A DNA stretch of 64,000 bases from IDS-8 sp040902105 (GCA_040902105.1 JBBDXW010000074.1:175177-239176); one strand, 5' to 3'. Counted from the first letter of the stretch, positions 45,259 through 54,279 are shown. A program made the numbers and translations. Notes: a model not told the origin generated them from the letters alone.

Positions 45259-45902
45259 TGAAGCAACTCGCCTGGTTCGAATCGTGGTTCGACGGTCGGC
45301 CCTGGCGCGAGCGTGCGATTCTTGCTGCGGCCGCGGTTGTCGCTACGCTGTTCATGTTCGAAGGCACGTGGTGGAGCGAAGAACGTGAGCGCGCGGCACA
45401 GGCGAATGACGAGGTTGCGTCGCTGGAACTGCAGAAAGCAGGGATGGCGGCGGAACTCGAGCAGCTGGAACAACGCGAATCGCTCGATCCGGATGCCGCC
45501 ATTCGCGAACAGATCGACATCCTGCAACGCAAACTCGTCGATCTCGACGCGAAGCTTCGCGGCCAGACGCTGCAGATCCTCGCGCCGGAACAGATGCCGT
45601 CGGTATTGCGGGACCTGATTGGCAACATTCGCGGGCTGCGCATAACGGCAATTCGTTCCGAGTTGCCGGAACGGCTCTTGAACAGCGCCAATGACAATCT
45701 CCCGGTTCTTTATCGCCACGGCCTGGTCATCGAACTCGAGGGCGAGTATCTCGCGCTGCTCGACTACGTCCGGGGGCTGGAAGAGCTTCCATGGCGTTTT
45801 TATTGGCTGGGAATGGAAGTACGCGCAAACGGCGTGGACCCCCGTCAATTTCGGCTGCATGTCTACACTGTGAGCCTGCGCGAGGAATGGATTCGTGTTT
45901 AG
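45255..45902 (+). CDS. mshJ: MSH pilus biogenesis protein MshJ (PilO-like)
   Basis: A 215-residue bitopic inner-membrane protein with a helix near residues 20-38, a long coiled coil with many glutamates (residues 45-100) and a periplasmic domain with GLVIELEGEYLALLDYVRGLEEL, where PilO and MshJ show LxxLExLP. It would pair with the PilN-like protein to form the alignment subcomplex. Overlapping start and stop codons on both sides show operon structure. Confidence 0.82.
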   Translation: MMKQLAWFESWFDGRPWRERAILAAAAVVATLFMFEGTWWSEERERAAQANDEVASLELQKAGMAAELEQLEQRESLDPDAAIREQIDILQRKLVDLDAKLRGQTLQILAPEQMPSVLRDLIGNIRGLRITAIRSELPERLLNSANDNLPVLYRHGLVIELEGEYLALLDYVRGLEELPWRFYWLGMEVRANGVDPRQFRLHVYTVSLREEWIRV

Positions 45903-46257
45903 CAAGCCCGCTTGCACGTTGCTCGCAACGGCGCTCATCGGCTGCACGGCGGCAATGGCCGCCGACCGGCCGCCCGTCACGGACCCGACTGCGCCGCCAC
46001 ATAAGGCAGCGATCAGGTCGGCGGCCGGGGCGGTTCACTCGCGAGACGAAGTTCTGTTGCTCCACTCGACCCACGTTTCGCCTTCGACCCGCAGCGCCGT
46101 AATCAACAACCAGGTAGTCGTGATTGGCAGCCGTATCGACGGCGCTGTTGTAACGGCAATCGAACAGGGTCGGGTGACCCTCGATCGCAATTCGGAGTCG
46201 ATTGTACTTCGTCTCATATTGCCGCCGGTCAAACGGCCCGCAAAGGATGCAGGATGA
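45895..46257 (+). CDS. mshK: MSH pilus biogenesis protein MshK (PilP-like)
   Basis: A 120-residue exported protein with a signal peptide (LLATALIGCTAAMA; a cysteine is present but the lipobox is weak). The mature part has RDPTxPP-like VTDPTAPP and a compact beta-domain VINNQVVVIGSRIDGAVVTAI, the HQ-domain pattern of PilP/GspC proteins that contact the secretin. The GTG at 45895 overlaps mshJ by eight bases. Confidence 0.75.
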   Translation: MFSKPACTLLATALIGCTAAMAADRPPVTDPTAPPHKAAIRSAAGAVHSRDEVLLLHSTHVSPSTRSAVINNQVVVIGSRIDGAVVTAIEQGRVTLDRNSESIVLRLILPPVKRPAKDAG

Positions 46258-47870
46258 ACGTTCGCCGGCTGTCTGTGTTTTTGTTCGCGCTCGCCCTGCT
46301 TGCCGTGAACGGCTGCGCCGTCACCGAAACCGGGAAGCGGGACGAGTCCCGTCTCGAAGCCAAATGGGACCGGTTGCCGCCCCCCCTCGAGCGACAACCG
46401 GCGTTGCCGCCCGCAGAACCGGAGCCGGTGGAAGCAGTGCCTGAATTGTTCGACATCGACGTGCAGAATGCACCCGCTCGCAGTTTTTTCATGGGGCTCG
46501 TCAAGGACACGGACTACAACATGGTCGTGCATCCGGACGTCGATGGCGTCATAAGCCTTACTCTCGGCGACGTGACGATTCCGGAAGTCATGCTCATGAC
46601 GCAGCGCGTCTACGGTTATGAATTCGAGGCGACCCGCAGCGGCTTTATCGTCATGCCGGCACGTTTGCAGGGACGCGTTTTTCATGTGGACTATCTGAAT
46701 CTGCGGCGCGAAGGCACGGCGCAGACCCGCATCAGTTCCGGCGACGCGATGCGCGACGTCGACGCACCCGGCGGCGAAACGGGACCGACTCCAGGAAGCC
46801 TCGTCAATACCGTCGGCGCAACGGACTTCTGGCTGGAAATGGATATCGCGCTTAAAAGCCTGATCGGCGATGCAGAGGGCCGCAGCGTCGTGCTGAGCCC
46901 GCAATCGAATCTGATTGTCGTTCGCGGACTACCCTCCGAATTGCGCGAAGTCGAAGCATATTTGCGAGATGTGCAGGCGAACATGGTGCGCCAGGTCATC
47001 ATGGAAGCGAAAATTCTCGAGGTCGAGCTCTCTGAAACATTCCAGGCAGGCATCAACTGGGCCGCGCTGGCGACGCCCGGCAGCCACGACATTACGTTCG
47101 GCCAGACGGGCGGCGGGGGACTGCTCGGTACGCCTCCGGTATCGGATATCGCGGGGGAGACGGGCGACCTGAATCCGGCCAACCCGGATCCCGTGAACGG
47201 CACGCTGACATCCGCGTTCGGCGGGATGTTCACGATCGCGGCGACCGCGGGCGATTTCACTGCGTTTATCGAATTGCTGAAAACCCAGGGCGACGTGCAG
47301 GTGTTGTCGAGCCCGCGCGTGTCGACGGTGAATAACCAGAAGGCGGTCATCAAGGTCGGCAGCGAAGAATTTTTTGTTACGGATATATCGACGACGACCG
47401 TTACCGGCGCCGGCGCGACGACGAGTACGCCCGACATCACGCTGACGCCGTTTTTCTCGGGCATCGCGCTGGATGTTACACCGCAGATCAGCGAGGGCGG
47501 CGACGTCATACTGCATATCCGTCCGGCAGTGACCGAAGTGGTCGATCGGCGCAAGGAAATTGTCGTTGCAGGGTCCGACCAGTCGTTACCCATGGCATTC
47601 TCGACCGTGCGTGAAACAGACAGCATCGTCCGTGCCCGAAGCGGCCAGATCATCGTGATCGGCGGCCTGATGCAGGAATCGACGGAACTGCTTCGCGCAA
47701 GCACGCCGGTGCTTGGCGACATTCCGGGTATCGGCCGCCTGTTCAGGCATACACGCGAAGTTACGCGCAAGACGGAGTTGGTCATTCTGTTACGGCCCGT
47801 CATCGTCGATCACGACGGCGTCTGGGACCATGCGCTCGGCCGGATGAACATCAACGCAGAACAGCAATGA
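46254..47870 (+). CDS. mshL: MSH pilus secretin MshL
   Basis: A 538-residue outer-membrane secretin through which the pilus exits. A lipoprotein signal (LLAVNGC near residue 21) is followed by a STN-type N0 domain (DIDVQNAPARSFFMGLV, residues 70-140), a secretin N1 domain (VVRGLPSELREVEAYL) and the C-terminal secretin barrel with VLSSPRVSTVNNQKAVIKVG, IVIGGLMQE and TELVILLRPVIV. ATGA overlaps link it to mshK and mshE. Confidence 0.9.
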   Translation: MNVRRLSVFLFALALLAVNGCAVTETGKRDESRLEAKWDRLPPPLERQPALPPAEPEPVEAVPELFDIDVQNAPARSFFMGLVKDTDYNMVVHPDVDGVISLTLGDVTIPEVMLMTQRVYGYEFEATRSGFIVMPARLQGRVFHVDYLNLRREGTAQTRISSGDAMRDVDAPGGETGPTPGSLVNTVGATDFWLEMDIALKSLIGDAEGRSVVLSPQSNLIVVRGLPSELREVEAYLRDVQANMVRQVIMEAKILEVELSETFQAGINWAALATPGSHDITFGQTGGGGLLGTPPVSDIAGETGDLNPANPDPVNGTLTSAFGGMFTIAATAGDFTAFIELLKTQGDVQVLSSPRVSTVNNQKAVIKVGSEEFFVTDISTTTVTGAGATTSTPDITLTPFFSGIALDVTPQISEGGDVILHIRPAVTEVVDRRKEIVVAGSDQSLPMAFSTVRETDSIVRARSGQIIVIGGLMQESTELLRASTPVLGDIPGIGRLFRHTREVTRKTELVILLRPVIVDHDGVWDHALGRMNINAEQQ

Positions 47871-49594
47871 ACTCCGCCAGTGCAATACGGACCCGTCGGC
47901 GGCTGCGCCTCGGCGAACTGTTGCTGAAGGCCGGCATTCTGTCGGCCGGACAACTCGAACAGGCGCTGGCCGAACAGAGCAAGACCGGCGGCAGGCTCGG
48001 TGAAGCGCTCATACAACTCGAGCTGGTCGACGAAGATCAGCTGATTGGCGCGATCTCGGAACAGCTCGACGTTGCGCGCATCGATCTCTCCGACTTCAAC
48101 CTCGATCCGAAACTCGCGCAGCGCCTGCCCGAGATTGCAGCACGCCGCTTGCGTGCGCTGGTCCTGACTGAACAGGTCGACGGCTACCTGGTGGCCATGG
48201 TCGACCCGACCGACCTGATGGCCGAGGATGAACTCGAGCGTCAGCTCGGGCGGCCGGTGCATCCGGCAATCGTGCGAGAACGCGACCTGTTGCGGGCGCT
48301 CGACCGGGTCTATCTGCGGCAGGCGCAGATTGCCGGCCTTGCCGAGGAACTCGGGCAGGAAATCGCCGACTCCAGCTTTGGCGACGATGGCTGGACCGAA
48401 TCGGACGACTCCGACGCGCTCGTCAGCCGCCTGATCAACTCACTGCTGGAAGAAGCGATGCGCGCCGGCGCATCCGACATTCACATCGAGCCGGGCGAAG
48501 ACGTGCTGCGGATTCGCTTCCGCGTCGACGGCGTGTTGCGCGAGCAACCGGTCGGTCAAAAACAGGTGGCGGCCGCGCTCGTGTCGCGCCTGAAACTGTC
48601 AGCCGGGCTCAATATCGCGGAGCGCCGCATGCCCCAGGACGGGCGCTTCCGCGTGACCGTGCGCGGCAAGTTGCTCGACGTGCGCATGTCGACCATGCCG
48701 ACGCAGCACGGCGAAACGGTCGTCATGCGACTGCTCGACCAGAGCACCGGCTTGCTCGATCTCGGCGAACTGGGTTTGCCGGAGAAGATCGTCGAGCGAC
48801 TGCGAAGGATTATTCATCGTCCCAACGGCATGTTGCTGGTTACGGGACCGACCGGCAGCGGCAAGAGCACGACACTATACGCGGCGCTCACCGAACTGAA
48901 TTCCGCAGATCGCAAGATAATCACGATCGAGGACCCGGTTGAATACCGCCTGCCGCGCGTCAACCAGGTGCAGATCCAGCCGCAGATCGGCCTCGACTTT
49001 TCCCGCGTTCTGCGCGCCGCTTTGCGGCAGGACCCCGACGTGATTCTCGTGGGCGAAATGCGCGACCGCGAAACCGTGGAAATCGGGCTTCGTGCTGCGA
49101 TCACCGGTCATCTCGTCATGTCCACGCTGCATACGAATGACGCGCCAAGCACGGCCGTGCGTCTTCTCGACATGGGCGCACCCGGCTATCTCATCGCCAG
49201 CGCCTTGCAGGCGGTCGTCGCACAACGCCTGATCCGGCGGCTGTGCGAGCGCTGCAGCAAGCCGCATGAGCCGGAATCGCACGAACGATTCTGGCTTGAA
49301 AGCGTCGCCGGAGCCGACGCCGCGGCGCAGAGATACCGCAAGGCCGCGGGGTGCATGGAATGCAATCAGACCGGTTACTCCGGCCGCATCGGCATTTACG
49401 AGCTGCTCGAGCTGAATGACGATTTGCGCAACGCACTGCGCAGCGACGATGCGATGGCGTTCGTCAATGCAGCCAATCGTTCCCCGTCGTACCTGTCCCT
49501 GCAAACGGCTGCGCTCGGTCACGCGAGACAGGGCCTCACCAGCCTGGCGGAAGTGCTGCGCGTTGTCGGCGGCGACGCCGCTGTGGGTCAATGA
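47867..49594 (+). CDS. mshE: MSH pilus extension ATPase MshE with c-di-GMP domain
   Basis: A 575-residue hexameric secretion ATPase that powers pilus assembly. The N-terminal MshEN domain has two tandem 24-residue c-di-GMP-binding motifs, starting with RLGELLLKAGIL at residue 14 and RLGEALIQLELV at 43. Walker A GPTGSGKST is near residue 326, with Asp and His boxes downstream. A zinc site is built from CERC and CMEC in the last third. It follows mshL directly with a four-base overlap; the mshM and mshN genes usually in between are absent. Confidence 0.92.
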   Translation: MNSASAIRTRRRLRLGELLLKAGILSAGQLEQALAEQSKTGGRLGEALIQLELVDEDQLIGAISEQLDVARIDLSDFNLDPKLAQRLPEIAARRLRALVLTEQVDGYLVAMVDPTDLMAEDELERQLGRPVHPAIVRERDLLRALDRVYLRQAQIAGLAEELGQEIADSSFGDDGWTESDDSDALVSRLINSLLEEAMRAGASDIHIEPGEDVLRIRFRVDGVLREQPVGQKQVAAALVSRLKLSAGLNIAERRMPQDGRFRVTVRGKLLDVRMSTMPTQHGETVVMRLLDQSTGLLDLGELGLPEKIVERLRRIIHRPNGMLLVTGPTGSGKSTTLYAALTELNSADRKIITIEDPVEYRLPRVNQVQIQPQIGLDFSRVLRAALRQDPDVILVGEMRDRETVEIGLRAAITGHLVMSTLHTNDAPSTAVRLLDMGAPGYLIASALQAVVAQRLIRRLCERCSKPHEPESHERFWLESVAGADAAAQRYRKAAGCMECNQTGYSGRIGIYELLELNDDLRNALRSDDAMAFVNAANRSPSYLSLQTAALGHARQGLTSLAEVLRVVGGDAAVGQ

Positions 49595-49625
49595 GCGGGC
49601 TCAAGGCCAGGTAAGTGAGCAGCTG

Positions 49626-50849
49626 ATGTCCGTCTTCGTTTACACGGCGCGGGACCGGCAGCGAAAACCGGTGCACGGCGAAGTCGAAGGACGGGGCCGC
49701 GACGAGGTCGCCGACCATCTGCTCGACCAGGGACTCACCCCGATCACCATCTTCGAGCGTAAAGTGGCAGGCGACAGCTTCGCCGCGTTGCGCCGCCGCT
49801 TGTCCGGCGGGCCGCAACTCGTCGATCTCATTTTCTTCTGCCGCCAGATGTTCTCGATCTGCAAGGGCGGCCTGGCTTTGCACCGCGGCGTCCGGACGCT
49901 GGCGCAGTCCGTGCGCAACCCGGTACTTCGCGCCGCTCTTTCCGACATGCGGCGGCAACTGGAAGAAGGGCGGGCACTGTCGGATGCGATGAGCACGCAC
50001 CGCAAGATATTTCCGGCACTGATGGTCAATCTCGTGCGGGTCGGCGAAAACACAGGCCGGCTCGATCAGGCATTTTCCGAACTTCAACGAGATCTCGAAC
50101 TGGAACATGAAACGCGCCGGCGTATGAAAGCAGCGATGCGCTACCCGATGCTGGTCGTTGTCGCACTCGTCATCGCATTGTCCGTCGTAACCCTATTCGT
50201 CATTCCCGTGTTTGCCGGCGTGTTTGCGGGGTTTGGTGCCGAGCTTCCCTGGATGACGCGCGCCCTGATGGCGACGTCGGCCTGGGCGCTCTCCTGGTGG
50301 CCGTACGTTGCCGTTGCGACAGTCGCGTCCGTGATGGCCGCCCGTTCCTGGTTAAAAACCGACAAAGGGGCGGAAACGTGGGGGCGCTGGTCGCTCGGTA
50401 TTCCGCTGTTCGGCCAGATTCTGCTGAAAGGAACGCTTGCGCGATTCTCGCGGACGCTGGCCATGTGCATGCGTTCCGGCATCGTGCTCGATCAGGCAGT
50501 GGTGGCAGTGGCCGCCGCAAGCAATAACCGCCATTTCGCGTTGCGGCTTGCCGCCATGCGGGAACGAATCGCGCAGGGAGAGTCGTTGACCTCCGCCGCG
50601 CGGCACGCTGCGCTGTTCACGCCGCTGGTAATGCAGATGATCGCCACCGGCGAGGAGACCGGGCGCCTGGATGAAATGCTGGAAGAGTGCGGCGCGTTCT
50701 ACGAACGCGAAGTCAATTACGACGTCGGCATGCTGGGCGAATACGTGGAGCCGGTTTTGCTGGTCATTGTCAGTGCGCTGGTGCTGATGCTGGCGCTGGG
50801 AATTTTCCTCCCAATGTGGGACCTGGCGAGCGTGGCGCTCAGCAAATAG
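49626..50849 (+). CDS. mshG: MSH pilus platform protein MshG
   Basis: A 407-residue inner-membrane platform protein of the GspF/PilC family. Two GspF domains are visible, each with a FCRQ or FSRTLAMCM start and an ENTGRLD or EETGRLDEML acidic motif, plus three membrane helices (near 170, 220 and 375). The upstream open frame overlaps mshE; ATG 49626, 31 bases after mshE, is where family similarity begins. It is the last gene of the assembly part of the cluster. Confidence 0.9.
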   Translation: MSVFVYTARDRQRKPVHGEVEGRGRDEVADHLLDQGLTPITIFERKVAGDSFAALRRRLSGGPQLVDLIFFCRQMFSICKGGLALHRGVRTLAQSVRNPVLRAALSDMRRQLEEGRALSDAMSTHRKIFPALMVNLVRVGENTGRLDQAFSELQRDLELEHETRRRMKAAMRYPMLVVVALVIALSVVTLFVIPVFAGVFAGFGAELPWMTRALMATSAWALSWWPYVAVATVASVMAARSWLKTDKGAETWGRWSLGIPLFGQILLKGTLARFSRTLAMCMRSGIVLDQAVVAVAAASNNRHFALRLAAMRERIAQGESLTSAARHAALFTPLVMQMIATGEETGRLDEMLEECGAFYEREVNYDVGMLGEYVEPVLLVIVSALVLMLALGIFLPMWDLASVALSK

Positions 50850-50868
50850 CTTGTATCGAATACTGCAT

Positions 50869-50884
50869 TGTGACCTAGTTCACT
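50869..50884. promoter_or_regulatory. CRP-like site before mshA
   Basis: TGTGACCTAGTTCACT has the GTGA-N6-TCAC core of the cAMP receptor protein site. It sits in an AT-rich 122-base gap, 88 bases before the major pilin start, and is followed by TTTATTAGTAAAAATG. The pilin gene has a strong ribosome site (GGGAGGA). Confidence 0.6.
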
Positions 50885-50971
50885 GAATTTATTAGTAAAA
50901 ATGTTACGTTATGCAGTCTCAGCACGAGGCCGCGCGACGGCCGTCGGGCAACCATTCCGGGAGGATAGGGC

Positions 50972-51442
50972 ATGCAAGAATCGACTCTGAGAAAAGTGAC
51001 TCAAGGGGGTTTCACGCTGATCGAACTCGTCGTCGTCATCGTGATCCTGGGAATCCTGGCCGCCATCGCGCTGCCGCGACTCATGTCAATGGAAGGCGAA
51101 GCGCGCACGGCCGTCGCCGACAGCCTGTACAACAGCATGCGTTCGAGCAGCAACATGGTCTATGCCAAAGTTGCCTCGGCCGGTCAGCTCACCGCGGCGT
51201 CGTACGACATCGACATCGGCGGCGGCGTGACGGTCAACGCACGTTACGGCTACCCGAACAGCACCACCACCGTCAATATCGAGAATCTGTTCGAAGACCT
51301 GTCCGACCGCGTAAGCTTCGCCGGCAACACGGCAGAACGCGAGCTGCGTGTTGACGGACGTCAGGACTGCGGCATCACCTATGTGCGCGCGGCAAGTGCG
51401 GGCGACCGTCCCGAGATCGAACGCGTCGTCACCGGCTGCTGA
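50972..51442 (+). CDS. mshA: Major MSH-type pilin (MshA-like)
   Basis: A 156-residue class IVa prepilin. The leader is cut after G13, giving mature FTLIELVVVIVILGILAAI with the conserved glutamate at mature position 5 (E18). Mature length is 143 residues. Two cysteines near the C-terminus (DCGITYV and VVTGC) should form the D-region disulphide loop. It has its own promoter region with a CRP-like site, as expected for the most expressed subunit. The DUF-like C-terminal sequence is not otherwise known. Confidence 0.85.
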   Translation: MQESTLRKVTQGGFTLIELVVVIVILGILAAIALPRLMSMEGEARTAVADSLYNSMRSSSNMVYAKVASAGQLTAASYDIDIGGGVTVNARYGYPNSTTTVNIENLFEDLSDRVSFAGNTAERELRVDGRQDCGITYVRAASAGDRPEIERVVTGC

Positions 51443-51497
51443 TCTCCCGCTCCGGCCGGCGCGCCGGGTAACGGCCCGCGCGCCGTCTGGAGCTCCG

Positions 51498-51977
51498 ATG
51501 ACAAGTCAACGCGATCGAAGCAAGGGATTTTCCCTGGTCGAACTGATCGCGGTCGTACTTGTCCTTGGATTGCTGCTCGCAATTGCTGCGCCGCGACTCG
51601 ATGCCGGACGCGGAGTGGAAGAACTCGGCTTTTCCCAGCAGGTGCTGACAGACCTGCGCATCGCGCAGCGGCGCGCGCTGGCGGATCGCTGCGAAGTGCG
51701 GGTGACCTTCACAGCAAGCGGGTTTCACATCGATCAGCGTGCGTCACTCTGTAGCGGACCGTTCAGCCGTCCCGTGGCGGGAACCGCCGGCGCCGCGTCC
51801 ACGCTTGGGGGTCCGCCGCCGGCAGGAATGCAGTTGTCGGCATCCCCCGCGGTGTTCTATTTCGACGGCCGCGGCGCCGCGGTGGACAGTCCGGGCGGGG
51901 CGCCCGCCGACATCTCGATAACGGCAGGGCTGCGGCAGATCCAGATTGTGGGGACGACGGGTTATGCGTCGTTTTGA
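51498..51977 (+). CDS. mshC: MSH minor pilin MshC-like
   Basis: A 159-residue prepilin-type protein. The leader is cut after G10, and the mature part begins FSLVELIAVVLVLGLLLAI with glutamate at mature position 5. The C-terminal part is poorly conserved, with RCEVRVTF and SLCSGPF cysteines and a final VGTTGYASF. The order A-C-D-O-P is the MSH order, which is the main reason for the name. It begins 55 bases after mshA. Confidence 0.78.
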   Translation: MTSQRDRSKGFSLVELIAVVLVLGLLLAIAAPRLDAGRGVEELGFSQQVLTDLRIAQRRALADRCEVRVTFTASGFHIDQRASLCSGPFSRPVAGTAGAASTLGGPPPAGMQLSASPAVFYFDGRGAAVDSPGGAPADISITAGLRQIQIVGTTGYASF

Positions 51978-52479
51978 AGGTCTCCCGGAGCAGCGCGGCT
52001 TCAGCCTGCTGGAACTGGTCGTCGCCATTGTCGTTCTCGGACTGATCTTTGCCGGTTTTGTCAGCGTCTACGGCACGGTCCTGCGGCAAAGCACGGAACC
52101 GCAACTGCAGAATCAGGCCGTTACTATCGCCTCTGCATACCTTGACGAAATCCTTGGGCGTTCGTACCGTGACCCCGATACCGGCCTGATTTGCGGCGTC
52201 CAGGAACCCGGGCGGCCGTCTTTCGACAACGTTTGCGACTACGACCAGCTGACGCTGAACGGCTGCACGAGTACGAGCAGCGCGTGTCCGGCACTGGGTG
52301 ACTGTGCCTGCGACCGAAATGGTGTGCCGGTCGACGGTTTGCGTGCATTCGACGTCACGCTCAACGTCAATCCCGTAAATGTGTCGGGATCCGCCGGTCT
52401 GCAGGTGCAGGTTCAAGTCGACCACGACGGCCTTGCAGGCAGCGGAGTTACGCTGCAGGCATTTCGTACGGAGGACTGA
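51964..52479 (+). CDS. mshD: MSH minor pilin MshD-like
   Basis: A 171-residue prepilin-type protein overlapping mshC by 14 bases. The leader ends in QRG at residue 12, followed by FSLLELVVAIVVLGLIFAG. The mature part has seven cysteines, including CTSTSSACPALGDCACD, more than in the other pilins. Minor pilins of this type prime assembly. The start ATG 51964 is used; an ATG-like codon six codons upstream is possible. Confidence 0.78.
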   Translation: MRRFEGLPEQRGFSLLELVVAIVVLGLIFAGFVSVYGTVLRQSTEPQLQNQAVTIASAYLDEILGRSYRDPDTGLICGVQEPGRPSFDNVCDYDQLTLNGCTSTSSACPALGDCACDRNGVPVDGLRAFDVTLNVNPVNVSGSAGLQVQVQVDHDGLAGSGVTLQAFRTED

Positions 52480-52484
52480 GCCCC

Positions 52485-53261
52485 ATGCAGCGAGGGTTTT
52501 CATTGATCGAACTGATTGTGGCCCTGGTGATCGCCGGGATCGTCGCAGCGGGATTGATGTTGTGGATGGCCCGGCCGCTGCAGGCGCTGCAGGAATCGCA
52601 TCGGCAGGCTGCCGCCGTCGACCAGGCCGAACGCGTCAGCGCGCGCCTCGCGGCAGAGCTGCCTGAGGCGTTGCCGAACAGCGTGCGGATAGCATGCGGT
52701 GGGCGCTGTCTCGAGTTCCTGCCGGTCATCGCCTTCGGCGATTACCGTACGGCGGCGCCGGGCGACATCCTGGATCTCGCTCTGGCAGACGACCGGTTCG
52801 ACGTATTGATGCCAATGCCGGCTGCGCCGCAGAACGGCATGCAGGTTGTCATCAACAATCAGAACGCGCTGCCCTCGGGCGGCTTCAGCGCCTACAGCGA
52901 GGATGCGAACAACAATCGCAGCAGTATTGTCAGCGGATCAACCGCGCAACAGATCAGGATTTCACCGAAGCAGTTTCCCGCACCGTCACCGACGCAACGG
53001 TTTTATATAGTCGAGACGCCGGTGTCGTACCTTTGCCAGCCCGCAGCGAGCGGCGGAACAATGCGGCGATACGCCGGCTACGCGATGCAGTCATCGCAGC
53101 CGGTCAACGTGACTTTGGGCGACGTTCTTGCCGGAGGCGTGCACGATTGCGAGTTCAGCCTCGCAGCGCCGAACCTCGTAACCCTTCGCTTTGCGACAGG
53201 CGACGGCAATGCCGACCCGTTGAACGTATTGTCGCAGACCAGCCTGAGGCATGCGCCGTGA
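52485..53261 (+). CDS. mshO: MSH minor pilin MshO-like
   Basis: A 258-residue prepilin-type protein with a very short leader (MQRG) before FSLIELIVALVIAGIVAAG. The size and long mature part match MshO, comparable to GspJ/PilW pseudopilins. RFYIVETPVSYLC and CEFSLAAPNLVTLRF are visible C-terminal blocks. It starts five bases after mshD and overlaps mshP by four (GTGA). Confidence 0.78.
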   Translation: MQRGFSLIELIVALVIAGIVAAGLMLWMARPLQALQESHRQAAAVDQAERVSARLAAELPEALPNSVRIACGGRCLEFLPVIAFGDYRTAAPGDILDLALADDRFDVLMPMPAAPQNGMQVVINNQNALPSGGFSAYSEDANNNRSSIVSGSTAQQIRISPKQFPAPSPTQRFYIVETPVSYLCQPAASGGTMRRYAGYAMQSSQPVNVTLGDVLAGGVHDCEFSLAAPNLVTLRFATGDGNADPLNVLSQTSLRHAP

Positions 53262-53671
53262 TCCCGGTGCGAAACATCATGCAATCTGCGCCGCGCCGCT
53301 GTGACGGGGTAATCCTGCTGACAGTGATCTTCATCATGGTCGTGCTGGGCCTGCTCGCCGCCTTCCTGGCGGAGAGCGTGAGTGGACAGTATGCGGCCGG
53401 CAGTCTTTCCCGGCTGAATCGTCAGGCGCAATACGCTGCGGCGAGCGGCGTGGAATGGGGCAGGGCGCGTGCCGTGCAGGCAGGCATTTGTAATTCAACG
53501 CAGATTTCGCTGGCGGACTTTACCGTAAACGTCAGTTGCACGACGCTGCAAGTGACCGAAGGAGCCGCCATTTACAGCATGTTCGATATCGATGCCGTGG
53601 CGATCCACGGCAGTTACGGCAATGCGGATTTCATCCGGCGCGACCTGCGCGGCCGTTACAGCAATCGTTAG
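53258..53671 (+). CDS. mshP: MSH pilus protein MshP-like (PilX/GspK-like)
   Basis: A 137-residue protein with an N-terminal hydrophobic helix (GVILLTVIFIMVVLGLLAAFL) and the QYAAASGVEWGRARAV block common to MshP and PilX. The start is GTG at 53258 within the mshO stop codon. The usual glycine-phenylalanine leader site is replaced by DGVILL. Its TAG stop is the end of the inverted repeat that follows. mshQ, which often follows, is absent. Confidence 0.75.
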   Translation: MIPVRNIMQSAPRRCDGVILLTVIFIMVVLGLLAAFLAESVSGQYAAGSLSRLNRQAQYAAASGVEWGRARAVQAGICNSTQISLADFTVNVSCTTLQVTEGAAIYSMFDIDAVAIHGSYGNADFIRRDLRGRYSNR

Positions 53672-53838
53672 GGAGCCTCTGCACAAGTCGAATTCGTCCG
53701 TCCCTGGCAGCAGCAGGAGCACTGCCCGGGGGTATTCCACGTGCTCAGACACGGGAAACTCGCTCGTGGAATACCCCCGGGCGGTACTCCTGCGTCGTCA
53801 AAAGAAACCTGCGCCCGAGTTTGGACAGAGGCTCCCTA
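53669..53838. repeat. 170-bp inverted repeat element
   Basis: Outer ends TAGGGAGCCTCTG and CAGAGGCTCCCTA are perfect complements. A central 17-bp perfect stem (CCCGGGGGTATTCCACG at 53725-53741, complement at 53765-53781) flanks a 23-base loop, and the parts between are partly complementary. The TAG at each outer end is the stop codon of a neighbouring gene (mshP and the DUF2231 gene). Related copies are at 33467-33530 and 63938-63960. Confidence 0.85.
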
Positions 53839-54279
53839 TTCCCCAGGCAGCAGTCCGAACACGACACGGGCCGCCGCGGCCCCGCCGACAACGAGGCAAA
53901 TGGCGCCGAGAATCTCGAGGAGAATGACTGCCACATTCGGCGGGTCGGCAAAGTTGCCGGTCTCGATTCTCCACAATCCTGCCGCGAGGAACAGAAGCCA
54001 GGCAGTGCCCATGCAGATCATGTGCAACTGCATCGGCCGGCTGTTCTGGATCGCTTGAGGCAGCCTGGCATAGTCGAACAGCCCCAGCGCTATCGCGGGA
54101 ATCGCGGCGACAAGCCCCATCCACACCATGAGGTGCGCCAGCGCGAAGCCCTCGACACCGGGAATGCGCGGCAACAATGCCGACCCTTGAACAAGGTCGA
54201 GCACCACCGCCGACATCCAGAAGGCGATCGGGAAGTGCACGAACGCCGGATGCAACGGGTGTCGGGGGGCGTCAGACAC
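53836..54279 (-). CDS. DUF2231 membrane protein
   Basis: A protein of about 147 residues with four predicted helices; HPLHPAFVHFPIAFW with its histidines is the DUF2231 signature. The family is of unknown function, and the histidines could bind haem or metal. The GTG at 54279 is chosen because it overlaps the preceding gene end by eight bases; a TTG at 54294 would add five residues. The TAG stop lies in the repeat. It is in a two-gene unit divergent from the SufR-like regulator. Confidence 0.75.
   Translation of the reverse strand: MSDAPRHPLHPAFVHFPIAFWMSAVVLDLVQGSALLPRIPGVEGFALAHLMVWMGLVAAIPAIALGLFDYARLPQAIQNSRPMQLHMICMGTAWLLFLAAGLWRIETGNFADPPNVAVILLEILGAICLVVGGAAAARVVFGLLPGE

Noticed and set aside
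53495..53927. Small frames on both strands encoding EYPRAVLL-like peptides
   Set aside because: They are translations of the 170-bp inverted repeat; the same peptide appears wherever the repeat occurs, so it reflects DNA structure and not a protein.
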